This document shows, in pieces, positions 5,558-12,434 of a stretch of DNA of 12,434 nt. The first letter of the stretch is position 1. Each line of letters begins with the position of its first letter. A model generated the notes under the pieces. That model was not told the origin of the DNA and made no database searches. It saw only the letters and a list, made by a program, of their open reading frames with translations. A program made the position numbers and the translations under genes. Source of the stretch: Deltaproteobacteria bacterium (lineage in GTDB: Bacteria; Desulfobacterota; DSM-4660; Desulfatiglandales; HGW-15); assembly GCA_020342025.1 (NCBI GenBank), contig CP070840.1, forward strand, positions 78,112 through 90,545, in the 5' to 3' direction.

Positions 5558-7291
5558 ATGAAAATCCTACTCATTTATCCTTACTTTATTGAGGAGCGGA
5601 TTCACGTGGAAGATATTACGGTGCCGCCCATAGGCATTTACTATGTGGGCGCTGTCTTGAAGGAAAACAACTATGAGGTTGAGATACTAAACTGGCATGC
5701 CATCCATAAAACGCCTGAGAGGATCGAAGAAGTCCTCAGGGACAAGAAACCAGATGTCATCGGGTTTTCTATCCTGCACGCAAACCGTTGGGGTGGGATA
5801 GAAATTGCTCGGATTGCCAAACAGCTGAACCCAGAGGTTCAGATTGTTTTTGGAGGAATCGGGGCCAGTCTCTTATGGGAACACCTTCTGAGGCATTTCC
5901 CAGAAATAGACTTTGTGGTGATCGGTGAAGGGGACTACACATTTCTGAAACTCATGAAATGGGTGGAGGGGGGAGATGAACCCCCCCCAAAAAACATCAA
6001 GGGGATAGCCTTCAGGGAGAATGGTAAAGTCGTGAAGACAGAAAAAGCCGATCCTCAGCCTGATCTTGATAGACTGCCCACGCCAGCCAAATACTTTGAG
6101 TATCAGCACCTCTCTTCAACGCGTGGCTGCGCGTGGAACTGCACCTTCTGTGGATCACCCCAATTCTGGGGGCACAAGATAAGATTTCGTTCTCCAGAAA
6201 ACTTTGTAGAAGAACTGGAACACCTTTATCAGAGGGGCATCAGGTTTTTCTACATTTCAGATGATACATTTACCACGAGCAAAAAGCGCGTCATCGAAAT
6301 CTGCAAAAGGATTATTGAAAAGAATCTCGAGATCACCTGGTTTGCCATCTCACGGGTCGATCATGTGGATGATGAGATCTTGTACTGGATGCGAAAAGCG
6401 GGTTGCATCCAGATTAGCTACGGTGTGGAGAGCGGATCTGAGAAAATCAGAACGGTATTGAACAAAAAGATTAGGCCTGAGCAGATCAAAAAGGCTTTTG
6501 CTTTGACCGTTCAGTACGGCATTGTGTCAAGGGCCTATTTTATATACGGTTCTCCTGGAGAAACGTGGGACACCATACAAGAATCCCTGGATCTCATCCA
6601 TGAAATTAAGCCCTTGAGTATGGTCGTTTACATCCTTGATATATTTCCAGGTACCCAGATTTACGCGGACCTGCAAAAACGATCTCATGTGACGGATGAT
6701 GTCTGGTTAAACAGGATGGAAGGGATTATGTATTTTGAGACAGATCCCAATTTGTCAGATGAACTGATTTTGGCCTTTGGTAAGAAATTGAGAAAGGACT
6801 ACTATGAGAACATCCACAAGTTCGTTGACGCCATTCATCTTGTAGATAGAGAAGACTTGTATGTGATGCACGCGGATTTCTGCTCAAGACTCGCAATGAC
6901 CTTCAGTCATGGCGATTATTCAAAGATTGATGTGATAAGGGACAAGGATAAAATTGCTGAAAAACTGTACAGGAAAGCATTAAGCTATCATCCCAACCAT
7001 CGAGCCTACTTGGGATTGGGGATTATTAAGCAGAAGGGTAGAGCGTATAAAGAATCGATTGAGGTTCTTTTGGAAGGGATTGAATACTTTCCCAATAGCC
7101 AAGACTTAAATATGTGTTTAGGGCTGAGTTATATGAATCTACGACACTATGACAAAGCCCTTGAGCACTTCCTGAAGCTGCCCGACTCAAAAGACGCCCT
7201 CTATTACGCTGCAACATGTTATAAAGAACTGGGTGATTCTAACAAAGAGTCGGCCTATCTGGAGAGATGCCACAATTTGGAGCAGGTTTGA
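5558..7291 (+). CDS. B12-binding-type radical SAM protein with C-terminal TPR tail
   Basis: A 577-residue cytoplasmic protein with three parts. Residues ~1-150 look like the cobalamin-binding Rossmann domain of BchE-type radical SAM enzymes (MKILLIYPYF start, VPPIGIYYVGAVL, PDVIGFS, IVFGGIGAS, VVIGEGDYTF); there is no DxHxxG, as is common in this class. Residues ~184-400 form the radical SAM barrel with RGCAWNCTFCG (C191, C195, C198 bind the 4Fe-4S cluster), FYISDDTF and the SAM-contacting YGVESGS (288-294). Residues ~465-577 contain TPR-like helical repeats (AEKLYRKALSYHP, ESIEVLLEGIEYFP, YDKALEHFL). TPRs usually bind a protein partner. Family members methylate or rearrange lipids, pigments, antibiotics or peptides; the substrate here is unknown. 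The ATG has little ribosome site. No partner gene is adjacent, and the gene is more AT-rich than its right-hand neighbours. Confidence 0.88.
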   Translation: MKILLIYPYFIEERIHVEDITVPPIGIYYVGAVLKENNYEVEILNWHAIHKTPERIEEVLRDKKPDVIGFSILHANRWGGIEIARIAKQLNPEVQIVFGGIGASLLWEHLLRHFPEIDFVVIGEGDYTFLKLMKWVEGGDEPPPKNIKGIAFRENGKVVKTEKADPQPDLDRLPTPAKYFEYQHLSSTRGCAWNCTFCGSPQFWGHKIRFRSPENFVEELEHLYQRGIRFFYISDDTFTTSKKRVIEICKRIIEKNLEITWFAISRVDHVDDEILYWMRKAGCIQISYGVESGSEKIRTVLNKKIRPEQIKKAFALTVQYGIVSRAYFIYGSPGETWDTIQESLDLIHEIKPLSMVVYILDIFPGTQIYADLQKRSHVTDDVWLNRMEGIMYFETDPNLSDELILAFGKKLRKDYYENIHKFVDAIHLVDREDLYVMHADFCSRLAMTFSHGDYSKIDVIRDKDKIAEKLYRKALSYHPNHRAYLGLGIIKQKGRAYKESIEVLLEGIEYFPNSQDLNMCLGLSYMNLRHYDKALEHFLKLPDSKDALYYAATCYKELGDSNKESAYLERCHNLEQV

Positions 7292-7422
7292 CTTAGACCT
7301 TCATGATACCCATATTATTTGTCTAGGGATCTCTGTCAGTCCCGGAGGATTTTCACAGTGACCCCTTGTCGTTTATGTGTTTTTCACTTAATCTTTGACC
7401 AAATCATGAAAGGAGTGAAGCT
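7292..7422. promoter_or_regulatory. Probable promoter region and ribosome site of rubrerythrin
   Basis: 131 bases between the radical SAM gene and rubrerythrin. AAAGGAG (7409-7415) lies 7 bases before the ATG and is the strongest ribosome site in the window, suggesting high expression. A possible sigma-70-like pair is TTGTCG (7366-7371) and TAATCT (7389-7394) with 17-base spacing; it matches consensus only partly (4/6 and 3/6), so it is a guess. No clear PerR- or Fur-type palindrome was seen. Confidence 0.35.
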
Positions 7423-7998
7423 ATGGCAACATTGAAAGGATCCAAGACTGAGCACAATCTATTGGCCGCGTTTGCCGGTGAATCTCAGGCCCGTAACCGC
7501 TACACCTTTGCTGCAAGTATCGCAAGAAAGGAAGGTTACGAACAGATCAGCGGCATCTTTTTGGAAACCGCTGATAATGAAAAGGAGCACGCCAAGGTCT
7601 TTTTCAAACAACTTGAGGGCGGTGAAGCGACCATAACGGCGGGTTACCCGGCCGGTGTTCCTGGAGACACCCTCGTCCAGCTGAAGGCGGCGGCCGCGGG
7701 TGAAAACCTGGAGTGGACCAGCCTGTACACCGGTTTTGCCGACGAGGCGACTCAAGAGGGTTTCAAGGAGGCGGCCGAGGTATTTAAGCAGGTCGCGGCG
7801 GTGGAGCAGTGGCATGAACGGCGGTACAACAAGCTTATAGAGGCAGTGGAAGGGGGGACGGTTTTTAAGAAGCCGAAAAAGGTATTTTGGAAATGTCGAA
7901 ATTGTGGTCGCGTCATAGAGGCATCAGGGCCTCCAGCCCAATGTCCCACATGTCAGCACCCGCGAGCCTATTTCGAACTCCACGCCGAGAACTACTAG
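7423..7998 (+). CDS. Rubrerythrin (peroxide-reducing diiron protein with rubredoxin domain)
   Basis: A 191-residue cytoplasmic protein of standard rubrerythrin length and layout. The N-terminal ferritin-like four-helix domain shows the diiron ligands: E20 in FAGESQARNRY, E53 and H56 in DNEKEHAK, E94 and E97 in GENLEW, and E128 and H131 in EQWHERR. The C-terminal rubredoxin-like domain has two CxxC pairs, CRNC (C158, C161) and CPTC (C174, C177), which hold one iron. Rubrerythrins reduce hydrogen peroxide to water in anaerobes, using electrons passed through the rubredoxin centre. All key residues are present. It is 37 bases upstream of an OYE-family flavin oxidoreductase on the same strand and probably leads that transcription unit. 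A direct electron link between the two is possible but not shown. Confidence 0.97.
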   Translation: MATLKGSKTEHNLLAAFAGESQARNRYTFAASIARKEGYEQISGIFLETADNEKEHAKVFFKQLEGGEATITAGYPAGVPGDTLVQLKAAAAGENLEWTSLYTGFADEATQEGFKEAAEVFKQVAAVEQWHERRYNKLIEAVEGGTVFKKPKKVFWKCRNCGRVIEASGPPAQCPTCQHPRAYFELHAENY

Positions 7999-8002
7999 GA
8001 AT

Positions 8003-8017
8003 GCACCCCTCAGGTGC
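8003..8017 (+). other. Small hairpin between rubrerythrin and the flavin oxidoreductase
   Basis: A perfect 5-bp stem GCACC/GGTGC (8003-8007 with 8013-8017) around a CCTCA loop lies just after the rubrerythrin stop and about 20 bases before the next ATG. It is not followed by a strong T-run. It could slow or partly end transcription, giving more rubrerythrin than downstream product; this is inference. Confidence 0.3.
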
Positions 8018-8035
8018 CTTTGAAATGAGGATAGG

Positions 8036-9334
8036 ATGAGCACCTTATTTGAACAAAGCGAAATCAACGGGATGCCCTTGTCTAACCGGTTCGTACGGTC
8101 CGCCACCTGGGACGGGCTGGCAACCGATGAGGGGGCTTCTACACCCAGAATGATCGATCTCATGGCCAAACTTGCGGATGGGGGTGTGGGCCTGATCGTC
8201 ACCGGCCACGCTTTTGTGCACCAACAGGGGTGGCACCAGCCTTGGCAGCTTGGTATACACACGGATGAACTCATCCCCGGTCTTAAGGCCATGGCAGATG
8301 CGGTACATGAAAAAGGGGGTAAAATCGTGGTGCAACTGGGTTATGGCGGGGCCTATCTGTCCAAATCGCGCGTGAGAGGGATGACGGTACAAGATCTCAA
8401 GGGGGTGTTCAAGGCCTTTGGCCAGGCAGCCTTGAGGGCAAAAGGGGCTGGATTCGATGGTGTGCAGATCTTCGCGGCCCATGGTTTCTTCCTCAGTCAG
8501 CTGCTTTGTCCCCGGTATAATGATCGAACGGATGCTTATGGGGGCGATATTGATAATCGGGCGAGGGCCCTGATGGAGGTGCTTCAATCTGTCCGAAATG
8601 CAGTCGGCCCAGAATATCCCGTTCTGGTGAAGCTGAATGCCCAGGATTTTGTTGAAAATGGACTCACCCTGGAGGATTCGGTCCGGGCCGGCGTTATGCT
8701 CCAAGAGGGGGGCATCGATGCGATTGAGCTGAGTGGGGGACTTCTGAACAACCCAAACCTCATGCGAGAGAAAATTCGCTCAGAGGAGGATGAGGCCTAT
8801 TTCAAGATCGCGGCGAGGGCCTTTAAGGAGAAAATCCAAGTCCCGCTGATTCTGGTTGGGGGGATAAGATCCTATGATGTGGCCAAACAGCTTGTGGAGG
8901 AGGGCACAACCGATTATATCTCCATGTGCCGTCCTTTCATCCGGGAGCCTGATTTGATCAACCGGTGGAAGGCGAGAGATCTCCGCAAGGCTGCGTGCAT
9001 CTCATGCAACAACTGCATTGAACAAGCAAAGAAGGGTGAGGGGATCTCCTGTGTGCCACTGGAGGACGTGGCGGTTGAGAGGTTCTTTCCTCAAGTGTCA
9101 GAGGAGATCCTTGCTAGTCCCCCACACCCGGCTGGGACAAGCTATAGAATTTCCATTGGGCTTGAGCAGTGGGAATCAAACTTCATCCCTGTCGTGAAAA
9201 TCCAGATGGTCCATGATGGAACGGTATTTGAAGGGAGCCCCTCCTTTCCTTTGGGCACAGAGGACCACGCCAAAGTAAGTAAAGCCATTGCAGATCTTTT
9301 GGAGAAACAGGCAGCTGATAAGGAGAAGGGGTAA
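8036..9334 (+). CDS. NADH:flavin oxidoreductase (OYE family) with 4-Cys motif and C-terminal extension
   Basis: A 432-residue cytoplasmic flavoenzyme. Residues ~1-315 form the old yellow enzyme TIM barrel: LSNRFVRSAT near the N-terminus, VVQLGYGG (~98-105), the active-site segment AAHGFFLSQLLCPRYNDRTDAYGG (~147-170), an LVGGIRS phosphate-binding loop (~273-279) and SMCRPFIREPD (~296-306). Next comes C321-x2-C324-x2-C327-x11-C339, matching the 4Fe-4S site seen in 2-enoate/2,4-dienoyl-CoA reductase relatives. Those enzymes are longer and have an added pyridine-nucleotide domain; this one instead ends in a ~70-residue tail (YRISIGLEQWESNF...), which I do not recognise. The likely reaction is reduction of an activated C=C bond; the substrate is unknown. 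Start: ATG with GAGGATAGG just upstream. It follows rubrerythrin and ends 2 bases before the lytic transglycosylase start. Confidence 0.88.
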   Translation: MSTLFEQSEINGMPLSNRFVRSATWDGLATDEGASTPRMIDLMAKLADGGVGLIVTGHAFVHQQGWHQPWQLGIHTDELIPGLKAMADAVHEKGGKIVVQLGYGGAYLSKSRVRGMTVQDLKGVFKAFGQAALRAKGAGFDGVQIFAAHGFFLSQLLCPRYNDRTDAYGGDIDNRARALMEVLQSVRNAVGPEYPVLVKLNAQDFVENGLTLEDSVRAGVMLQEGGIDAIELSGGLLNNPNLMREKIRSEEDEAYFKIAARAFKEKIQVPLILVGGIRSYDVAKQLVEEGTTDYISMCRPFIREPDLINRWKARDLRKAACISCNNCIEQAKKGEGISCVPLEDVAVERFFPQVSEEILASPPHPAGTSYRISIGLEQWESNFIPVVKIQMVHDGTVFEGSPSFPLGTEDHAKVSKAIADLLEKQAADKEKG

Positions 9335-9336
9335 AA

Positions 9337-10500
9337 GTGAATTCTATAAAGCGGTACCGTGTTTTCTTGCTCTGTATTGGATTTCTACTCTGGTCAGACG
9401 CCTTTGGCCAAACAGAAGCGCCAACCGAGCTTCCATCTCTCATCTCATCTCTTCATGTAGCTGTACCTACCGAGCTTTTTGGTGAACGGGTTCCTATTGA
9501 AATTCAGGAGGTACGAGAGCGATTTGAAAAGGAGCTTTTGATTTCCCTCTGGGATCGACCGCAGGTCATCCTCTGGCTGAAGCGCTCACGTCGGTACATG
9601 CCTCATATTGAACAAATGCTGAAAGACAACGGCTTGCCTGAAGATCTCAAATACGTGGCCGTTGCTGAGAGTGCCCTGCGTCCCCACGTGAGGTCAGGAA
9701 GGGGGGCAAGGGGGTTCTGGCAATTTTTAGCCGAGACGGGAAGAAAGTATGGGCTGTTGGTTAACAGGCGTATTGACGAGAGAAGAAATCTCTTTGCGTC
9801 TACCCGGGCCGCCATTCAGTATTTCAAAGACTTGCACAAGACATTCGGGTCCTGGACCCTTGCTGTTGCTGCCTTTAACATGGGAGAAGAGGGGCTCATG
9901 ACAGAAGCGATGGAACAGGACAGCAACAATTACTATGAACTCTACCTCCCCCTTGAAACACAGCGATTCATATTCCGAATTCTCTCCGTAAAAATGATTT
10001 TTGCAGATCCGGAAAGATTCGGTTTTAGACTCAACGAAGAAGACTACTATCCTCCGCTCACATTCGATAGGGTGGAAGTGACCTGTGAGCGGGAAATGCC
10101 CATCCGTGTTATCGCAAAAGCGGCCAAAACGCATTTCAAGGTGATCAAGGACCTTAATCCCGAAATTCGAGGCCACTACCTGGCTCAAGGCACCCACCCT
10201 ATTCTTGTTCCCAAGGGAGCCTCAGAAGGATTTGGGGCCCGATATCAAAGCGCGGCAAAAGATCATCTGAAAAACGAAAAGGAGCAGGTCTATTTCGTGA
10301 AAGAGGGGGACAGTCTTTCTACGATTGCAGATCGTTTCGATGTTCCTCTCACAAGCCTTATCCTCTGGAACCGGCTTAACCCCAGGCGTCACATCCATCC
10401 GGGTCAACGTCTTGTCATTTATCCGAACAATATGAAAACGGGGAAAACGGACAGTGAGAAAAACGAGAATGGAAGGGAGTCTTCGGGTCAAACGGAGTGA
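9337..10500 (+). CDS. MltD-like lytic transglycosylase with signal peptide and LysM domain
   Basis: A 387-residue exported protein that would cleave peptidoglycan glycan strands to give 1,6-anhydro ends. N-terminus: basic residues (K5, R6, R8), a hydrophobic core VFLLCIGFLLW and a likely signal peptidase cut near residue 24 (DAFG|Q). The SLT domain (~90-215) has GLPEDLKYVAVAESAL with the catalytic glutamate E111, then RGARGFWQF (~122-130) and AVAAFNMGEEG (~176-186). One LysM repeat lies at ~318-363 (YFVKEGDSLSTIADRF...LNPRRHIHPGQRLVIYP) and binds glycan. The ~23-residue tail is polar. The start is GTG at 9337, 2 bases after the previous stop, with AAGGAG (9320-9325) 11 bases upstream, so it is translationally linked to the flavin oxidoreductase although the functions look unrelated. 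E. coli MltD is a lipoprotein; no proper lipobox is seen here. Confidence 0.92.
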   Translation: MNSIKRYRVFLLCIGFLLWSDAFGQTEAPTELPSLISSLHVAVPTELFGERVPIEIQEVRERFEKELLISLWDRPQVILWLKRSRRYMPHIEQMLKDNGLPEDLKYVAVAESALRPHVRSGRGARGFWQFLAETGRKYGLLVNRRIDERRNLFASTRAAIQYFKDLHKTFGSWTLAVAAFNMGEEGLMTEAMEQDSNNYYELYLPLETQRFIFRILSVKMIFADPERFGFRLNEEDYYPPLTFDRVEVTCEREMPIRVIAKAAKTHFKVIKDLNPEIRGHYLAQGTHPILVPKGASEGFGARYQSAAKDHLKNEKEQVYFVKEGDSLSTIADRFDVPLTSLILWNRLNPRRHIHPGQRLVIYPNNMKTGKTDSEKNENGRESSGQTE

Positions 10501-10566
10501 ACGCGGGGCTAGGTATCCCCAGCTTCATGCCCCTGCCATCTAAACTATGGCGCTACAACAGTAATC

Positions 10567-10881
10567 ATGGTCGATTGGAACTATCCCAAAACTGTGGATC
10601 AAGCTGTGGAAAGGCTTATATCGGATTTGTCCCTTAAAGACAGGGTATATATTGCCAACCTGGCGCGGGAGAATCTCTACTTGATTCACCTCTCATTGAG
10701 GTCCCACCTTGGGCAGGAACTGGGCCTGTGGAGTGGGAACAAAGACCTTATTGAATCCTGCCGGGCCATGAGTGGTTCCAGTGAGTTACGTGCCGACCAC
10801 TGCCCAGAAGTCATCTTGGAAGCATTGTGGAAGAAACTTCGAGAGACCCATGCCATGCGGGTGGTGTCAAAGGGGGATTAA
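10567..10881 (+). CDS. Small DUF6794-like hypothetical protein
   Basis: A 104-residue soluble protein. The pattern YPKTVDQAVERLISDLSLKDR at the N-terminus, LIHLSLRSHLGQELGLWSGN in the middle (~44-63) and EVILEALWKKL near the C-terminus (~84-94) matches what I recall of DUF6794: P-x-T-x-x-E-A-V, an H-F-G-x-x-x-R-x-x-F-G-L-W-x-G-N core, then a D-x-x-S-x-x-I-I-x-x-x-W end. Function is unknown for the family. Here the core reads SLRSHLGQELGLW, slightly off the usual form. The ATG at 10567 has no clear Shine-Dalgarno site, but it is the only ATG before the upstream in-frame stop (10510-10512). It lies 66 bases after the transglycosylase and 57 bases before the radical SAM/SPASM gene, so it may belong to either unit. 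There are no cysteine-rich or leader-peptide features of the kind expected of a modified-peptide precursor. Confidence 0.7.
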   Translation: MVDWNYPKTVDQAVERLISDLSLKDRVYIANLARENLYLIHLSLRSHLGQELGLWSGNKDLIESCRAMSGSSELRADHCPEVILEALWKKLRETHAMRVVSKGD

Positions 10882-10923
10882 GGCCCTGCTATTCATGCTA
10901 AGAGCCGAAACGGGCTTTATCAA

Positions 10924-10930
10924 AAGGGGA
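10924..10930 (+). promoter_or_regulatory. Ribosome binding site favouring GTG 10939
   Basis: AAGGGGA ends 8 bases before GTG 10939 but only 2 bases before TTG 10933. Normal spacing therefore favours the GTG as start of the radical SAM/SPASM gene. Confidence 0.55.
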
Positions 10931-10938
10931 CTTTGTCA

Positions 10939-12216
10939 GTGGAAGCGCAACTATTGAGTCATCAAGATGTGGATATGGTCGTGGATCCGGACATACTGAA
11001 GCGAATCTCCGTGGTGAGAGGCTACGAAGAAACTGACGATATTATGATCCATTATACCGTCACCGCAGACTGCCCGTTCAACTGCCGGGGCTGTATCAAC
11101 TCCCTCACGTCTGGGCAGGCCAGGCAGGACGGGGCAGCCCGGGTGTCGAACATGGATGTACAGGAGGATGTGGAAAGAGATATCAGGGCGATGGCGCAGT
11201 TGATAAGACGGAGTGGGAAGGCGCAGGCGGTCATCGTTTTTTACGGCGGGGAGCCCATGCTTCGTCTAGACAAGATGAACCGGGTCTATGAGCATCTATC
11301 CAAGATGATGGATGGACGGGTATTGCTCAAGTATATGGTTGTTACGAGCGGACATTACCTGGAACGAAGCATCCAGCGCTATCCAGGCCTGACCACCCAC
11401 ATGTGGCTGACCGCCATCTCCATTGACGGTACTGAGGCGCAACACAACGAGATGCGCCGGGGGACTTCGCTGGAGACCATCAAGCGACAGGTGGCCTCTC
11501 TGGAGCGGGTACGCGGAGGGGAAGTCCTTATCTGGTCAACAATCCGACCTAAAATGTCTCTCTTGGACTGCTTTGAATCATTCATGTACTTCAGCGAGCG
11601 TGGCCAGGCCGAGCACTTTTTCTGGCATTTGGACGAGGCGGAAGGGATCATTGCGGACTTGCCAGACTATGTGGCGAGATACGGCGCCCACCTGGACGAA
11701 ATTATGAAGGTCTACGTGGATCATTTAAAAGGGGGCGACCTCCTGTCGATCATACATGTGAACGAACTTATTCTTTACCTGTTGGCCCAGAAGCGCCGGG
11801 GCAGCACGGCCTGCGCGGTGGAAAAGATGGCCAATTTCGACATCATCGGCGATGGCAAGGTACACGCCTGCGCTGATCTGCCCGAGACGAAGTGCATCGG
11901 AGAAATTGCGGAATCTGGGGAGATTATATTTGAGCCGGATGCAAGGGCCCGGCTGAGCAGCCTTGTGGCCTACAAGGGGGACCTTGGCTGCAAGGTGTGC
12001 GGGGTGGAAGCCTATTGCGGCGGCCGATGCCCGGTCCAGATACATACGGGAGGAATTGAGCGGGCACGGCAATACTGTTTCATGATGCGCGAACACGTGC
12101 GCACCGTGAAGAAATATACAGGGCAAATTGCGGACCTCATGCTTGAACATGGCCTCACGTTGGCAGACATTTACCGCTCAGCCCGCTACGCCAAATATAC
12201 GGACGTCACACCCTGA
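10939..12216 (+). CDS. Radical SAM/SPASM domain protein (peptide- or protein-modifying type)
   Basis: 425 residues from GTG 10939; TTG 10933 would add two and ATG 10975 would remove twelve. The radical SAM core starts with CPFNCRGC (C45, C49, C52), followed by FYGGEPML (~101-108, the SAM-binding GGEP) and SIDGTEAQHNEMRRG (~161-175). The C-terminal SPASM region has many cysteines: C292 (ACAVEK), C311 (VHACADLP), C319, then CKVC (351, 354), YCGGRCP (360, 364) and C380. This spacing is what is seen in anaerobic sulfatase maturase-like enzymes that carry two extra 4Fe-4S clusters. Such enzymes usually modify a peptide or protein side chain. No sulfatase and no obvious precursor peptide is visible; the flanking genes are a DUF6794-like protein and a Rossmann-fold protein. 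The substrate is therefore open. It needs anaerobic conditions, in line with the rest of the window. Confidence 0.9.
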   Translation: MEAQLLSHQDVDMVVDPDILKRISVVRGYEETDDIMIHYTVTADCPFNCRGCINSLTSGQARQDGAARVSNMDVQEDVERDIRAMAQLIRRSGKAQAVIVFYGGEPMLRLDKMNRVYEHLSKMMDGRVLLKYMVVTSGHYLERSIQRYPGLTTHMWLTAISIDGTEAQHNEMRRGTSLETIKRQVASLERVRGGEVLIWSTIRPKMSLLDCFESFMYFSERGQAEHFFWHLDEAEGIIADLPDYVARYGAHLDEIMKVYVDHLKGGDLLSIIHVNELILYLLAQKRRGSTACAVEKMANFDIIGDGKVHACADLPETKCIGEIAESGEIIFEPDARARLSSLVAYKGDLGCKVCGVEAYCGGRCPVQIHTGGIERARQYCFMMREHVRTVKKYTGQIADLMLEHGLTLADIYRSARYAKYTDVTP

Positions 12217-12285
12217 GGGACGAAATGGCCTGTATCCGCAGAAATGATGCCTGCCCGCTCAATTCCTCAATACATTGAGACACCC

Positions 12286-12434
12286 ATGACAAGCAAATTG
12301 AACATCCTTATCATTGGAGCCTCGGGCTGCGTGGCTAGGGCGTTTCTCAAGAGAATTGGCCACGATCGGGAACGCATTGGTGGGCTCCTGCTTGCGGACA
12401 GGGTAGAAGGGCTGTTAAGCGATGCCTTCATCCC
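12286..12434 (+). CDS. Rossmann-fold NAD(P)-binding protein, N-terminus only
   Basis: The first 49 codons of a gene cut by the window end. Translation from ATG 12286 gives MTSKLNILIIGASGCVARAF and continues with a charged helix, a GGLLLADR strand and LLSDAFIP. The ILIIGASG-x-x-A start is the beta-alpha-beta dinucleotide-binding fingerprint (GxSGxxA type), and the aspartate in LLLADR is placed like the acidic residue that holds NAD ribose. Dehydrogenases of the saccharopine type are one possibility, but the fragment is too short to assign. The frame is open back to the TGA of the preceding gene, and ATG codons at 12244 and 12247 could add 13-14 residues; I prefer 12286 because the fold starts right after it. 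Ribosome sites are weak at all three. It is same-strand, 69 bases after the radical SAM/SPASM gene. Confidence 0.65.
   Translation, partial: MTSKLNILIIGASGCVARAFLKRIGHDRERIGGLLLADRVEGLLSDAFI

Noticed and set aside
9373..9375. Cys13 of the lytic transglycosylase as a lipoprotein cysteine
   Set aside because: The preceding residues F-L-L do not form a lipobox (no small residue at -1); a normal signal peptidase site near residue 24 fits better.
10567..10881. The 104-residue gene as a classical RiPP precursor
   Set aside because: It has no leader/core division, no repeated or cysteine-rich core and looks like a folded DUF6794 protein; kept only as a possible partner.
10901..10919. Hairpin AGCC/GGCT followed by TTAT as a terminator before the radical SAM/SPASM gene
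   Set aside because: The stem is only 4 strong pairs plus a wobble, and the T-run is too short; at most a weak pause.
12214..12288. The frame stays open between the radical SAM/SPASM TGA stop and the Rossmann gene, suggesting read-through, selenocysteine or a fusion broken by a point mutation
   Set aside because: The SPASM protein is complete at this stop, the 23 codons between have no domain character, and no convincing SECIS-like hairpin follows the TGA.

Overview
The window reads as part of the chromosome of an anaerobic bacterium, most likely a Desulfobacterota ('deltaproteobacterial') lineage. This is an inference. It rests on a rubrerythrin, two radical-SAM proteins, a DUF2284 cysteine-rich protein, an Fe-S old-yellow-type enzyme and a methylacyl-CoA racemase, and on palindromic intergenic repeats of a kind I associate with such genomes. 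No rRNA, tRNA, CRISPR array, transposase or phage gene is visible. Every gene I can support is on the + strand.

Layout: (1) 1-2875 is the 3' part of a branched-chain/hydrophobic amino acid (LIV/HAAT) ABC transporter operon, livH (truncated by the window edge)-livM-livG-livF, with overlaps or 3-nt gaps. The binding protein is not in the window. (2) 2876-3122 is a gap holding a palindromic repeat, followed by a DUF2284 protein (3123-3734). (3) 3735-4216 is a non-coding, repeat-derived stretch. (4) 4217-5359 encodes an alpha-methylacyl-CoA racemase-type member of the CaiB/BaiF (family III CoA-transferase) superfamily. (5) 5360-5557 is a second repeat-rich gap. (6) 5558-7291 encodes a B12-binding-type radical SAM protein with a C-terminal TPR tail. 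(7) 7423-10500 is a tight trio: rubrerythrin, an OYE-family flavin oxidoreductase with a four-cysteine cluster and an extra C-terminal domain, and a secreted MltD-like lytic transglycosylase with LysM. (8) 10567-12434 holds a small DUF6794-like protein, a radical SAM/SPASM enzyme and the start of a Rossmann-fold protein cut by the window end.

How they may work together: the transporter, racemase and flavin reductase would fit uptake and CoA-linked breakdown of branched or unsaturated organic acids, but repeat-rich gaps separate them, so joint function is only a possibility. Rubrerythrin next to a probable Fe-S flavoenzyme fits protection against oxygen and peroxide. The most open-ended regions are the radical SAM/SPASM locus at the right edge and the radical SAM-TPR fusion. 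Neither has a visible substrate. No complete novel defence or mobile system can be demonstrated from this sequence.
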